64,000 bases of DNA, taken from assembly GCA_910588495.1 (NCBI GenBank), contig CAJUPU010000011.1:20095-84094 (forward strand), in the 5' to 3' direction. Position 1 is the stretch's first letter. Every line of letters begins with the position of its first letter. The stretch comes from an uncultured Oscillospiraceae bacterium. GTDB taxonomy: Bacteria; Bacillota; Clostridia; Oscillospirales; Oscillospiraceae. Shown one piece after another: positions 8,577 through 16,414 of the stretch. Below the pieces are notes generated by a model. It had not been told where the DNA came from. It saw only the letters and a program-made list of their open reading frames with translations, and did no database searches. The position numbers and the translations under genes were made by a program.

Positions 8577-9081
8577 CGGTTCCCTTTATTTTGCGTATGG
8601 CTCAAATATTAATTTGGAACAGATGGCCCACCGCTGCCCCGACGCCCAGGTGGCGGGTCCGGTGAAGCTGGAGGGCTGGGAGCTACTGTTCCGGGGCAGC
8701 GGAGTTGCCACCATCGGCCCCAAGGAGGGCGCCGCCGTCCACGGTCTGCTGTGGCAGCTCACCCCGGACTGTGAGCGGTCCCTGGATCGCTACGAGGGCT
8801 ATCCCCACCTCTACGTCAAAGAGCCGGTGACGGTGCGGGACGCCCAGGGGCAGGAGCTCACGGTCATGGCCTACGTCATGACGGAGCGGTACCGGGCCCC
8901 CGCTGTGCCGCCCGCGTCCTATTATCAGGGCATCCTGGAGGGCTACCGGCAGAACGGCCTGCCGGTGGCGGCCCTGGAAAAAGCCTGGGAACAGGCTGTG
9001 CGGGAGGTCCATGAGTACACCAGCCGGATCAACGGCATGGCCGTCAAACAACATGAGAGGAGGAAGCGTGATGAGCGGTAA
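8569..9081 (+). CDS. Gamma-glutamylcyclotransferase (GGCT/AIG2)-like protein
   Basis: A 170-residue protein with the family hallmark YFAYGSNINLEQM at the N-terminus, a central VHGLLWQLTPDCERSLDRYEG (substrate-binding strand, then the catalytic Glu region) and YVKEPVTV. GGCT-fold enzymes release gamma-glutamyl groups as 5-oxoproline. Together with the amidoligase two genes upstream this could be an add-and-remove pair for glutamyl-type modifications. It overlaps both neighbours by a few bases. Basic tail HERRKRDER. Confidence 0.85.
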   Translation: MADGSLYFAYGSNINLEQMAHRCPDAQVAGPVKLEGWELLFRGSGVATIGPKEGAAVHGLLWQLTPDCERSLDRYEGYPHLYVKEPVTVRDAQGQELTVMAYVMTERYRAPAVPPASYYQGILEGYRQNGLPVAALEKAWEQAVREVHEYTSRINGMAVKQHERRKRDER

Positions 9082-9466
9082 GATCAGGGTGCTCGTGGCA
9101 GAGCCGGGGAAGCCCTGCCAGGCGCGGGAGGTGGAGGATGAGCTGAAGGCCCTCCAGGCCCTCGTGGGCGGGAGCATCGAGGTCGTGACATCCTCTGCGG
9201 AGGATATCGCCATCGTGTGCAACGAGGAGGGAAAGCTGTGTGGCCTGCCCCCCAACCGCCCTCTGCTGGGCCCTTCCGGCCAGCCCTATGACATCCTTTG
9301 CGGCACATTCTTCATCACCGGAGTCCAGGGGGAGAGCTTTGCCTCCCTCACTGATGAGCAGATCGGGCGGTTCAGCTCCATGTACGACGGCATGATGCTT
9401 CGCACCGCCGAGCCCCAGGAGAAGCGTCCTGAAAAGAAAAAGGGAGGTGTCGACCACGAGAGATGA
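9071..9466 (+). CDS. DUF3846 protein
   Basis: A 131-residue protein beginning MSGKIRVLVAEPGKPCQARE with the typical DUF3846 sequence order: EVDDELKALQALVGGSIEV-like, AIVCNEEGKLCGLPPNRPL and YDILCGTFFITG. DUF3846 proteins are common in ICEs and phages of Clostridia, function unknown. I chose the ATG at 9071, preceded by GAGGAGGAAG, over a longer frame that starts inside the cyclotransferase gene. Ends EKKKGGVDHER. Confidence 0.85.
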   Translation: MSGKIRVLVAEPGKPCQAREVEDELKALQALVGGSIEVVTSSAEDIAIVCNEEGKLCGLPPNRPLLGPSGQPYDILCGTFFITGVQGESFASLTDEQIGRFSSMYDGMMLRTAEPQEKRPEKKKGGVDHER

Positions 9467-9487
9467 GCTGACCGGCCTCCAGCCGGG

Positions 9488-10240
9488 GTGACCATGGGCA
9501 GGCCGCTCCACATCGCCGGCTGTTCATTTGGCAAGGACAGCTTAGCGGCCATTCTGCTGGCCAAAGAGCATGGCGAACCGCTGGATGAGGCGGTGTACTG
9601 TGAGGTCATGTTTGACCGGGACATCTCCGGCGAGGTGCCGGAGCACCGGGACTTCATCTACAGCACCGCTATCCCTGCCCTGGAGCGGATGGGGGTGAAG
9701 GTGGTGGTGCTCCGCTCGGAGCAGACCTATGTGGGGCTGTTCACCGGGCGGGTGACCCGAGGGAAGCGGAAAGGCATGGTGCGTTCCTTCCCCCTGTGCG
9801 GCAAGTGCGCCGTCCAGCGGGATTGCAAGGTCAAGCCTCTGGAACGCTACAAGGAAACGCTTCCTCCCGGGACGGTCCGGTACATTGGAATCGCCAGTGA
9901 CGAGCAGGACCGCCTGCTGCGGCTGGACGGGGCCCAAAAAATATCGCTGCTGGAAAAATACGATTACACAGAACAGGACGCGAGGAGCCTCTGCGAAAAA
10001 GCGGGGCTTCTCTCTCCGATTTATGAGTTTTCCGACCGGGGCGGCTGCTGGTTCTGCCCCAACGCCAAACGGCGGGAACTGCGCCACCTCTACGATCACC
10101 ACCCGGACCTGTGGGCCCATATGCTGGAGCTCCAGGCCATCCCGGGCAAGGCCACCGAGAAGTTCAACCGCACCCAGACCTTCGCCGACATCGACCGGCT
10201 GTTTCGGGAGGAGGATGGGCAGATCCCCAAAGCGGCGTAG
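9488..10240 (+). CDS. PP-loop ATPase / phosphoadenosine-phosphosulfate-reductase-like protein
   Basis: A 250-residue protein with a PP-loop (CSFGKDSLAAI, residues ~12-22) that binds ATP and activates a substrate by adenylation. Two Cys clusters (PLCGKCAVQRDC and GGCWFCPNAKRREL) could bind a metal or Fe-S cluster. Proteins of this group are often labelled PAPS reductase-like in phages and ICEs. They have been linked to base or RNA thiolation and to DNA modification, but the exact substrate here is unknown. The start is GTG 9488 or ATG 9494. No dnd-type partners lie nearby. Confidence 0.8.
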   Translation: MTMGRPLHIAGCSFGKDSLAAILLAKEHGEPLDEAVYCEVMFDRDISGEVPEHRDFIYSTAIPALERMGVKVVVLRSEQTYVGLFTGRVTRGKRKGMVRSFPLCGKCAVQRDCKVKPLERYKETLPPGTVRYIGIASDEQDRLLRLDGAQKISLLEKYDYTEQDARSLCEKAGLLSPIYEFSDRGGCWFCPNAKRRELRHLYDHHPDLWAHMLELQAIPGKATEKFNRTQTFADIDRLFREEDGQIPKAA

Positions 10241-10368
10241 CCCGCCATTGTTGGTATTGCTGGGTTTTCACACTCCATCTTTGTTGGGTATCGTGATAGC
10301 TTTTGCCGCAAAAAGCTGGTATGGTTGTGGGCTGGACCCACCAAAAAACATCGAGGAGGCTGAGAAAA

Positions 10369-10803
10369 ATGACAAAATACGAACGCCACCCCGCGCCGGA
10401 GAAGCTGCTCCGGCAGATCACCACCGAGGCGGTCAACCTGCTGGCCCTGGGCACCCCGGACAAGCCCGGCGACGCCTCGCTCCCGGAGGCGGGCGCCACC
10501 CTCATCGTCAAAGCCTGGGGGCTGCCCCAGGAGCTGCTGGACAACAGCCTGGCCCTCATCCAGCGCCAGAGGAAGCTGGTGGGCGACGGCAGCGGCAAGG
10601 CCGCCCTGCCCGACGACCAGCTCCTGGAGCCCTACGACGGCGGGATGATCGCCGAGCTGGTCTGGGGCCTGTTCGAGACGGCCATCCGGCTGGACGGCGC
10701 GGAGGACCGCCAGACCATGTACCAGCTTGCCCTGCTGCTGGCCGACATCCTGGACTTCGACGAGTGGATCGGCCAGTGCGGGCCGGATGGACCGAAAAAT
10801 TGA
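10369..10803 (+). CDS. Conserved hypothetical protein (144 aa)
   Basis: A 144-residue acidic protein starting MTKYERHPAPEKLLRQITTE with a GAGGAGG site 8 bp upstream. It is all-helical by composition (NLLALGTPDKPGD, LPQELLDNSLALIQRQRKL, MYQLALLLADILDFDEW). No motif is recognised. The 128 bp before it (10241-10368) hold no gene, no clear promoter and no terminator. Confidence 0.7.
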   Translation: MTKYERHPAPEKLLRQITTEAVNLLALGTPDKPGDASLPEAGATLIVKAWGLPQELLDNSLALIQRQRKLVGDGSGKAALPDDQLLEPYDGGMIAELVWGLFETAIRLDGAEDRQTMYQLALLLADILDFDEWIGQCGPDGPKN

Positions 10804-10862
10804 ACTGTGCGCGGAGGGGCGCTGTCCATGGGGGCGGCGCCCCTCCTGTGCGTGAGGAGGTG

Positions 10863-11171
10863 ATGGATATCAGCACAGAGATCCAGATAGACCGGGCGGA
10901 GCTGGAGCGGCGGGTGGTCGACTACACCGGCACCGCCGCCTTCCAGGAGTGGCTGGCGGACGCTGCTGACGCCTACCGGGCAATGGGCCTCCCGGTCCCG
11001 TCCTACGAGGTGCTCCGGGCGGAGGAGACGGACGAGGTCCGCAGGTGCATAGAGAACCTGATGGTCTGCGAGGCCAAGGGCCATCTGTGGACGGAGCGGG
11101 CCGATCCCGAAAACGGGACCAGCACTCTCTCCTGCCGCCGCTGCGGGGCGGAGGAGCACCTGCGGTGGTAG
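10863..11171 (+). CDS. Small protein with C-terminal zinc-ribbon-like Cys motif
   Basis: A 102-residue protein, MDISTEIQIDRAELERRVVD at the start. The C-terminus has CEAKGHLW followed by LSCRRCGAEEHLRW, a Cys-His arrangement that could bind one zinc ion. The start is uncertain: ATG 10863 has GAGGAGG only two bases upstream, and GTG 10848 in the same frame is an alternative. The frame is open far upstream, but that sequence overlaps other genes and is not counted. Function unknown. Confidence 0.65.
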   Translation: MDISTEIQIDRAELERRVVDYTGTAAFQEWLADAADAYRAMGLPVPSYEVLRAEETDEVRRCIENLMVCEAKGHLWTERADPENGTSTLSCRRCGAEEHLRW

Positions 11172-11180
11172 GAGGACGTT

Positions 11181-11375
11181 ATGGCAAAAATCAAAAACTT
11201 GAACGGCTACGAAACCTGTGTTCACAGCCAAAAGCGAAAAAGCGCCCCCTGGCGGGTGACCGCAGGCTGTGATAACCGGGCGGTCCTGTTCACGGGCAGG
11301 CACTACGAGTTACCCAATTCCAGCATCTGCGTGACCTGTCCATTTTACCACCAAAGCGGGGCGAGTTCAACATGA
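11181..11375 (+). CDS. Small Cys-containing protein (64 aa)
   Basis: Starts MAKIKNLNGYETCVHSQKRK with AGGAGG 6 bp upstream. Four Cys residues are spread through it (ETCVHS, AGCDNR, SICVTCPFYH), suggesting a metal-binding site. It overlaps the next gene by ATGA. Function unknown. Confidence 0.65.
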   Translation: MAKIKNLNGYETCVHSQKRKSAPWRVTAGCDNRAVLFTGRHYELPNSSICVTCPFYHQSGASST

Positions 11376-11674
11376 TAGACCTGCATATGAGGGAGTTGGA
11401 CGGCGCCACCTTCGGGATGCCGGTGGAGGCATCCTCTCCGGCGTTCAGGCGGATGAAACGGAACGTGTTCACCAAAAAAATGACGCTCCACGGCGGCTGG
11501 GTCGAGCGGACCGTCCGCTGTGTCCGGGCCTCCGATGTGGCGGCGGTGATGGGGCCTGTCGGGTGGTTGGTCAGCGAAAGGCGGGAGATGGAGACGATCC
11601 GATGGGGGACCGACAGCAACGAATATTACATCATTTACGAGGGAAAAGACGATGAAACTGGCAAAAGAGGATAA
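11372..11674 (+). CDS. Conserved hypothetical protein (100 aa)
   Basis: ATG overlaps the upstream TGA. The sequence starts MIDLHMRELDGATFGMPVEA, has a basic middle (FRRMKRNVFTKKMTLHGGW) and ends GKDDETGKRG. The 3' end overlaps the next gene by 23 bp. No family recognised. Confidence 0.6.
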   Translation: MIDLHMRELDGATFGMPVEASSPAFRRMKRNVFTKKMTLHGGWVERTVRCVRASDVAAVMGPVGWLVSERREMETIRWGTDSNEYYIIYEGKDDETGKRG

Positions 11675-11918
11675 GGCGTTTTTGATTTCCTTGGGCCATG
11701 ACGAATGTGATTTGCCGCAAATTGAGGATGCGCTCCACGCAAGCAGGACAACGTACAGTCTGGATGGCGAACCGATCACCCGTGCTCGGGCGCTCCAGCT
11801 GCTGGGCCGAGAGAGCTACCTGGCCGGAATTTCCAGGAGCGCCTTTCACTTTACCGCGGCGCAGACTGCTGAAAATGGCAAAACCGTATATTTTGATTCC
11901 TACAAATTATTCCAATAG
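11652..11918 (+). CDS. Conserved hypothetical protein (88 aa)
   Basis: Starts MKLAKEDKAFLISLGHDECD, inside the end of the preceding gene, with GAGGGAAAAG upstream. It contains a helix-rich segment ITRARALQLLGRESYLAGIS and ends FDSYKLFQ. The composition resembles small ICE or phage regulators, but no helix-turn-helix can be called. Base composition is lower in G+C than the neighbours. Confidence 0.6.
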   Translation: MKLAKEDKAFLISLGHDECDLPQIEDALHASRTTYSLDGEPITRARALQLLGRESYLAGISRSAFHFTAAQTAENGKTVYFDSYKLFQ

Positions 11919-11926
11919 GGGGCAGT

Positions 11927-12559
11927 ATGACAAACCAAAAATATGAAATTACCGATATTGTCCACGGGGAATACCCCTTTCTCCACCGCGTCCGGGCCCT
12001 GCGGGACATCGGGACGAACGTGAAGGCCGGGGACCTGGGCGGCTTTGTGGAGCACGAAGGCAACCTGTCCTTCGAGCCGGGGGACGACGCCTGGGTTTGC
12101 GACGAGGCCATCGCCGCCGGGGACAGCGTGGTGGAAAAGGGCTCCGTCCTGCGGGGCCGGGCCGTTGTCTGCGGCAGCGCCTGTGTCTCCCACGGCTCTG
12201 TGCTGTTCGGCGACGCCAGGGCCGAGGACGATGCCTATCTGCGGGGAGCCACCATGTGGGGCTGCGCCAGGGCCTCCGGGGCCAGTGTGACCGTGGCCTC
12301 GCCGGACGATCCGGCCCGCGCCCCCAGGCTGTCCGGCAAATGCTGTGTGTACGGAAAAGTCATGGGCGATGTGCATCTGCTGGGCAGCGCCGTGGTCATC
12401 AGCGGCGAGGAGGTGTGCAACACCACCCCGGACGGCCTAATCCTGGATGGGAAAACGCGGACGGTGGCGCGCTCCTCTGCCCGGGATGTGCTTCGCCCCC
12501 GCCAGCCGGAGGAGACGGCGGAAAAGAAAAAATCAAAGCATAGGGAGGCGGTCCGATGA
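11927..12559 (+). CDS. Predicted left-handed beta-helix protein A
   Basis: A 210-residue protein with an N-terminal conserved block (YEITDIVHGEYPFLHRVRAL, then VKAGDLGGFVEHEGNLS) followed by short repeats of small and hydrophobic residues (VVEKGSVLRGRAVVCGSACV, SVLFGDARAEDDAYLRGATM). This pattern is that of hexapeptide beta-helix proteins. No acyltransferase His or acyl-CoA site is clear. A 212-residue paralog follows with a 4-bp overlap, so they may form a hetero-oligomer. Ends EKKKSKHREAVR. Confidence 0.75.
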   Translation: MTNQKYEITDIVHGEYPFLHRVRALRDIGTNVKAGDLGGFVEHEGNLSFEPGDDAWVCDEAIAAGDSVVEKGSVLRGRAVVCGSACVSHGSVLFGDARAEDDAYLRGATMWGCARASGASVTVASPDDPARAPRLSGKCCVYGKVMGDVHLLGSAVVISGEEVCNTTPDGLILDGKTRTVARSSARDVLRPRQPEETAEKKKSKHREAVR

Positions 12560-13194
12560 ATCCAGGCAATCAAAAGTTTGAGATCACGGACATCGCCCAC
12601 CCCGAGTACCCCTTCCTCCACCGCATCCGGGCCCTGCGGGATATTGGCCCCACGGTAAAGGCCGGGGACCTGGGGGGATTCGTGGAGCAAGAAGGCAACC
12701 TGTCCTACGAGGACAGGGACTCCTGGATCGCCCACGACGCCATCGCCGCCAACGGGGCGTTCGTGACGGATGGGACTCTTGTGCGGGATCAGGCGGTGAT
12801 CTGCGGCGAGGCCCGCGCCTATAGGGCCGTGTTGTCCGGCCGCGCCAGGGTGGAGGATCATGCCCGTGTGGACGGCGGGCGGGTGGAGAACTGCGCCCGG
12901 CTGTCCGGTCACGGGATGGCCGCCGCTATCACACCGTCCAAGTACCCCGTCCTCTCCGGCGAGTGCATCGTCCACGGCATTGTGAAGGGCAATGTGCTGG
13001 TGATCTCCCATGCGATTGTGCTGGGCGATGAGAAGATCGTGAACGAGGCCCTGGACCGTCTGGTGGTCACCGAGCACGGCCGCGTCATCGAACTCAGCCC
13101 GGACCGGGACAAGCTGGTGCCCAGCGCGGTGTATTTTGGGTATGACCCGCCGAAACGGAAACAGAAGCACAAGCGAGAGGGGGCGGAACGGTGA
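12556..13194 (+). CDS. Predicted left-handed beta-helix protein B
   Basis: A 212-residue paralog of the preceding gene: FEITDIAHPEYPFLHRIRAL and VKAGDLGGFVEQEGNLSYE are nearly the same, while the repeat region (AVICGEARAYRAVLSGRARV) and the C-terminus have diverged. The strong N-terminal conservation suggests a shared binding function and the divergent helix faces suggest different surfaces. The ATG overlaps the preceding TGA. The basic tail KRKQKHKREGAER also encodes the next ribosome binding site. Confidence 0.75.
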   Translation: MNPGNQKFEITDIAHPEYPFLHRIRALRDIGPTVKAGDLGGFVEQEGNLSYEDRDSWIAHDAIAANGAFVTDGTLVRDQAVICGEARAYRAVLSGRARVEDHARVDGGRVENCARLSGHGMAAAITPSKYPVLSGECIVHGIVKGNVLVISHAIVLGDEKIVNEALDRLVVTEHGRVIELSPDRDKLVPSAVYFGYDPPKRKQKHKREGAER

Positions 13195-13667
13195 GCAATT
13201 TCTTTGAGCAGGAGCTCCGCAAGCTGTTCGAGGACGGGCAGGTCGTCCCGTCCCCCAAATTCGTGGGCCGGGCCTGCCTGGGGGACCTGGGAGGCGACCT
13301 GCGGGTGCGGGCCGAGTTCGTGACCACGGACATGGGTTACAGTGAGGCCCTGCGGCTGACGGTGCTGAAGCGCACAGACGGTGAAGTGGACCGGCTCGTC
13401 CTGGGTTTCCGGGACGTGATCGGGATGAAGCAGAGCTCCACCGACCCCAAATTATCCAGTGAGGTGTCGCCCTGCATTCGGAACAACTACGGGACAATAG
13501 AGTGGTATCCATTCCAGCCCGCCGATGCCGACTACCAGGCTCTGCGCAGGGCGGCAGGCGATTACCTGGAGATGTTCCGGGAGCGCACACCGGAGCAGGA
13601 GCGGCCCGCGCCCGTCCGAAGATCTCCCGGGCGTTCGGCATCCAGGAAAGGAAGGGATGAACGGTAA
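13191..13667 (+). CDS. Conserved hypothetical protein (158 aa)
   Basis: GTG start inside the previous stop. The protein begins MSNFFEQELRKLFEDGQVVP, contains ACLGDLGGDLRVRAEFVTTD and KRTDGEVDRLVLGFRDVIG, and ends in a basic Ser/Arg-rich tail (GRSASRKGRDER). Mixed alpha/beta by appearance; no family named. The stop TAA shares one base with the next ATG (TAATG). Confidence 0.7.
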   Translation: MSNFFEQELRKLFEDGQVVPSPKFVGRACLGDLGGDLRVRAEFVTTDMGYSEALRLTVLKRTDGEVDRLVLGFRDVIGMKQSSTDPKLSSEVSPCIRNNYGTIEWYPFQPADADYQALRRAAGDYLEMFRERTPEQERPAPVRRSPGRSASRKGRDER

Positions 13668-14035
13668 TGGATCAGAATGATATGCTGCAGATGCGGTTGG
13701 ATCAGAACTACACGGACTATGTGGCAGGGCTCCAGGGCAAGACCGCCGACGAGCTGATCGCGCTGGCCCCGGAGATCACCGCTGCCCAGCAGCTCCGGGA
13801 CGAGCTGGCCGACGCCTGCTCAGATGAAAGCCTGGACTTTCTGCTCGGCTTTGAAGATCCGCTGGGGTTCGTGGTGGACTATTGGAAAGCGGAACTTATG
13901 CGGGACAGCCACAGCGATGAGATCGGGCGTATGCTCTGGGAGGTCGAACGTCAGGGGGAGGTCCTTGCGCCCACACCGCCCCGTCCTCCGGCAAAACACA
14001 CGCCGCCCCGCCTGGGGCGGGGCCAAGAGAGGTAA
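13667..14035 (+). CDS. Conserved hypothetical protein, DUF3848-like
   Basis: A 122-residue protein starting MDQNDMLQMRLDQNYTDYVA. The helical core (ADELIALAPEITAAQQLRDE, DFLLGFEDPLGFVVDYW) resembles the ICE-associated DUF3848 group, but I am unsure of the assignment. Ends RPPAKHTPPRLGRGQER. One-base overlap with the upstream stop. Confidence 0.65.
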   Translation: MDQNDMLQMRLDQNYTDYVAGLQGKTADELIALAPEITAAQQLRDELADACSDESLDFLLGFEDPLGFVVDYWKAELMRDSHSDEIGRMLWEVERQGEVLAPTPPRPPAKHTPPRLGRGQER

Positions 14036-14037
14036 AT

Positions 14038-14634
14038 ATGGTAAAACAAATCACGACCGACGACCTGCGCCGCATGGGCGGCCAGGAGGGCATCATCCTC
14101 CAGGGCTGCGGCGGCGACCCCCAGGAGTGGGTGGACGGCATCAATGAGCTGTTCGCCGAGGCCGGCATACTGCTGAACGGCAGCGCCTTCAAAGCCGAAA
14201 ATGTGTCCCTCTTCCAGAACGGAGAGCTGACCTGTCTGCTGTTCCCCTTCGAGGGGGTGCAACTGGACGCGGGCAGGCTGGCCGTGTGGCGCATCCAGAC
14301 CCATGGGCAGTTCGGCGGCACTTGGCTTTCGGATCATGTGTCCAACAAGCTGGGAGGTTTTGTTCAGGAGGAGTCCCCCGTCCCCGCCAAGCCCTCCATG
14401 GAGCTGCTGGGCCACGACGGCAACATCTTCTCTATTATGGGCCACGCCGCCAAGCTGCTGCGGCGGGCTGGTATGGCTGAGCAGAGCGAGGAGATGGTGG
14501 AGCGCGTCACCGCCTGCGGAGACTACTATAAAGCCCTCCATATCATCAGCGAATATGTGGATACGGAACTCTCCGACCACACAAGCCCCCAAAAATCTCA
14601 AAAAAAGAAAGGAACTGACGCCTATGAACGTTGA
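14038..14634 (+). CDS. Conserved ICE protein (198 aa)
   Basis: Begins MVKQITTDDLRRMGGQEGII, a sequence type I associate with accessory regions of clostridial ICEs. It continues GCGGDPQEWVDGINELFAE and FPFEGVQLDAGRLAVWRIQT, then GGTWLSDHVSNKLGGF. No catalytic motif and function unknown. The C-terminus is Lys-rich and ends KKKGTDAYER. The gene overlaps the start of the methyltransferase gene by 11 bp. Confidence 0.7.
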   Translation: MVKQITTDDLRRMGGQEGIILQGCGGDPQEWVDGINELFAEAGILLNGSAFKAENVSLFQNGELTCLLFPFEGVQLDAGRLAVWRIQTHGQFGGTWLSDHVSNKLGGFVQEESPVPAKPSMELLGHDGNIFSIMGHAAKLLRRAGMAEQSEEMVERVTACGDYYKALHIISEYVDTELSDHTSPQKSQKKKGTDAYER

Positions 14635-15352
14635 CCCCCGCTGGGAACTCATCCACGGCGATTCCCTGAAGCTGCTGCCGGGGTTCGCCCCCGGCTCCTT
14701 CGACGCCGTCATCACCGACCCGCCCTACGCCTCCGGGGGCCGCACCCAGACGGAGAAGAACAAGTCCACCGCCAAAAAGTATTCCAGCATGGGTGCCGCC
14801 GCCCTCCCCGACTTCGACGGCGACGCCAAGGACCAGCGGTCCTGGACCCGCTGGGCGGCAGCGTGGCTGGCCGACGCCCGCCGCGCCTGCAAGCCAGGCG
14901 CCCCGGTGTGTATGTTCATCGACTGGCGGCAGCTCCCCGCCGCCTCGGACGCCCTCCAGTGGGCGGGCTGGATCTGGCGTGGCACCGCTGTGTGGGACAA
15001 GGGCAACTCCCGCCCCCAGAAGGGCCGGTTCCGCCAGCAGGCGGAGTACATCGTGTGGGGCTCCAACGGCGATATGCCCATCGACCGCCCCGTCCCCTGC
15101 CTGCCCGGCGTCTTCAAGTACGGCAACCCCCAGCACCGCATCCACCTCACCGAGAAGCCCCTGCAACTCATGCGGGACATCGTGCGGATCACCGAGCCGG
15201 GGGGCCGCATCCTGGACCCCTTCGCCGGGTCCGGCACCACCGTGCTGGCCGCTGTGCTGGAGGGCTACACCGCCACCGGCATCGAGATGAGCGACGAGTA
15301 CGCCCGCCGGGCCGTGGAGCGGATCGAGGCCGAGCTGAGCCAGGCGGCGTGA
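14624..15352 (+). CDS. Site-specific DNA methyltransferase (N6-adenine or N4-cytosine, beta-type order)
   Basis: A 242-residue enzyme. The catalytic DPPY motif lies at residues 32-35 (DAVITDPPYASGG) and the AdoMet-binding motif DPFAGSGTTVLAA near residue 198. This catalytic-first order is that of beta-class amino-methyltransferases. The ATG at 14624, overlapping the upstream gene, fits motif spacing better than an upstream start. No endonuclease lies next to it. With the C5 enzyme at 6152, the element can methylate two kinds of target, probably to evade host restriction after transfer. Confidence 0.9.
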   Translation: MNVDPRWELIHGDSLKLLPGFAPGSFDAVITDPPYASGGRTQTEKNKSTAKKYSSMGAAALPDFDGDAKDQRSWTRWAAAWLADARRACKPGAPVCMFIDWRQLPAASDALQWAGWIWRGTAVWDKGNSRPQKGRFRQQAEYIVWGSNGDMPIDRPVPCLPGVFKYGNPQHRIHLTEKPLQLMRDIVRITEPGGRILDPFAGSGTTVLAAVLEGYTATGIEMSDEYARRAVERIEAELSQAA

Positions 15353-15430
15353 GCTGTGTGGCGATTGTTCTGGATATTGCGGAAAGGGTGCGGTATGATG
15401 TGGGCTACCAAATCTGAGGAGGTGCACGAT

Positions 15431-15733
15431 ATGAAAGTAACGTTTTCCTTTGACGAGGCCGCCGTCACGCGGCGGGGCCGCAGGCGGGAGGATGTGCATC
15501 AGACGGTGAAGGGCCTGTTCGCCGCCCACGATCTCCCCTGCACCGTTGATGGCGACACCCTGTCCTTCCAGGACAAGGGCCACGGCGACGACTTCGCCTG
15601 TATGTGGGACATCATCCTGGCCCTGCTGCGCTCCGAGTGGTTCATGGAGTGCGTTGCCGCCTGCGTCTGGCAGGACGAGGGCGGCGAGGAGGATGTGCTT
15701 GCCCAGGCCAGGGATGCTGTGCGGCATGGGTAG
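15431..15733 (+). CDS. Small protein upstream of vapD-like gene
   Basis: A 100-residue acidic protein, MKVTFSFDEAAVTRRGRRRE at the start, preceded by GAGGAGGTG. It contains HQTVKGLFAAHDLPCTVDGD and DIILALLRSEWFMECVAACV. The gene overlaps the VapD-like gene by 8 bp, so the pair is probably translated together. An antitoxin role is possible by position, but the sequence does not match antitoxins I know. Confidence 0.65.
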   Translation: MKVTFSFDEAAVTRRGRRREDVHQTVKGLFAAHDLPCTVDGDTLSFQDKGHGDDFACMWDIILALLRSEWFMECVAACVWQDEGGEEDVLAQARDAVRHG

Positions 15734-16121
15734 CAGGAAGCAGATCACCTTCGATCTGAGCTTGGAGGCGTTGAGACAGCACTATCCCCATAAAGAGGGG
15801 GCCCAGGACCCGCAGTTTTTCAAGCGGGCCTACAAGGACATCCAGCGGTTCATGGCCACCCACGGTTTTGAGCGGGGGCAGTATTCCGTGTACGTTTCCA
15901 AGGAGAAGATGACCGCCCTGGATGTCGCCGTCCTGACCCAGAGCATGGCGGAGCAGCTCCCCTGGCTGCGTCAGTGCGTCAAGGAGATCACGGCGACCAG
16001 CGTCGGGGCGCGGCATAGCCTGCTGGGGCTGCTGCGCTCCGACGCCCCGCCCGTGGAGCTCCTGACGCCGCCCGCTCACAGGGAGCGGGCAAAAAACAGG
16101 AGCGCCCTGGAACGGAGGTAG
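15726..16121 (+). CDS. VapD-like protein (Cas2-related fold, putative endoribonuclease)
   Basis: A 131-residue protein. The first ~95 residues follow the VapD pattern: RKQITFDLSLEALRQHYP, AYKDIQRFMATHGFERGQYS, VYVSKEKMTALDVAVLTQSM, PWLRQCVKEITATSVG. VapD proteins share the ferredoxin-like fold and dimer form of Cas2 and some are mRNA-cleaving toxins. The conserved Asp in TFDL is present. A C-terminal extension of ~30 basic residues (ERAKNRSALERR) goes beyond the usual length. No CRISPR array is nearby. Confidence 0.75.
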   Translation: MGSRKQITFDLSLEALRQHYPHKEGAQDPQFFKRAYKDIQRFMATHGFERGQYSVYVSKEKMTALDVAVLTQSMAEQLPWLRQCVKEITATSVGARHSLLGLLRSDAPPVELLTPPAHRERAKNRSALERR

Positions 16122-16138
16122 TAGGGATAGAACATAAT

Positions 16139-16390
16139 ATGAACTGGTATATCAGCCTGCTGAACCGTGCGCAAGCCTATGAATATACGTCGTATCCGTA
16201 TACATACGAAAACTTGGAGCGGGCGAAAATCATCAAAGAATTAAGGAGTTCGCTTCGGAAACTGCTTGACGAAAACGAAAAACAGGCGGCAGAAATTGCG
16301 GAGCTGAAGGAGCATTTAGAAAAGGCGCGGAAATCCAACGGAAAATCTGCGGCAAAGAGAAAAAAAGGAATGTATGAAAATGAGCGGTAA
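16139..16390 (+). CDS. Small coiled-coil protein (83 aa)
   Basis: Starts MNWYISLLNRAQAYEYTSYP. Residues ~28-65 are a charged coiled coil (KELRSSLRKLLDENEKQAAE, then IAELKEHLEKARK). The end is basic (KRKKGMYENER). The gene has lower G+C than its neighbours. Function unknown. Confidence 0.65.
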   Translation: MNWYISLLNRAQAYEYTSYPYTYENLERAKIIKELRSSLRKLLDENEKQAAEIAELKEHLEKARKSNGKSAAKRKKGMYENER

Positions 16391-16414
16391 GCTCACATAG
16401 CGAGGAGGTTGTGC

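Noticed and set aside
9885..10862. Long frame running into the 10863 gene
   Set aside because: The upstream part overlaps the PP-loop gene and the 144-residue gene, with Pro/Arg-rich nonsense translation; only the last 102 codons look real.
15726..16121. CRISPR-associated Cas2
   Set aside because: The protein follows VapD rather than Cas2 sequence order, and there is no repeat array or other cas gene in the window.
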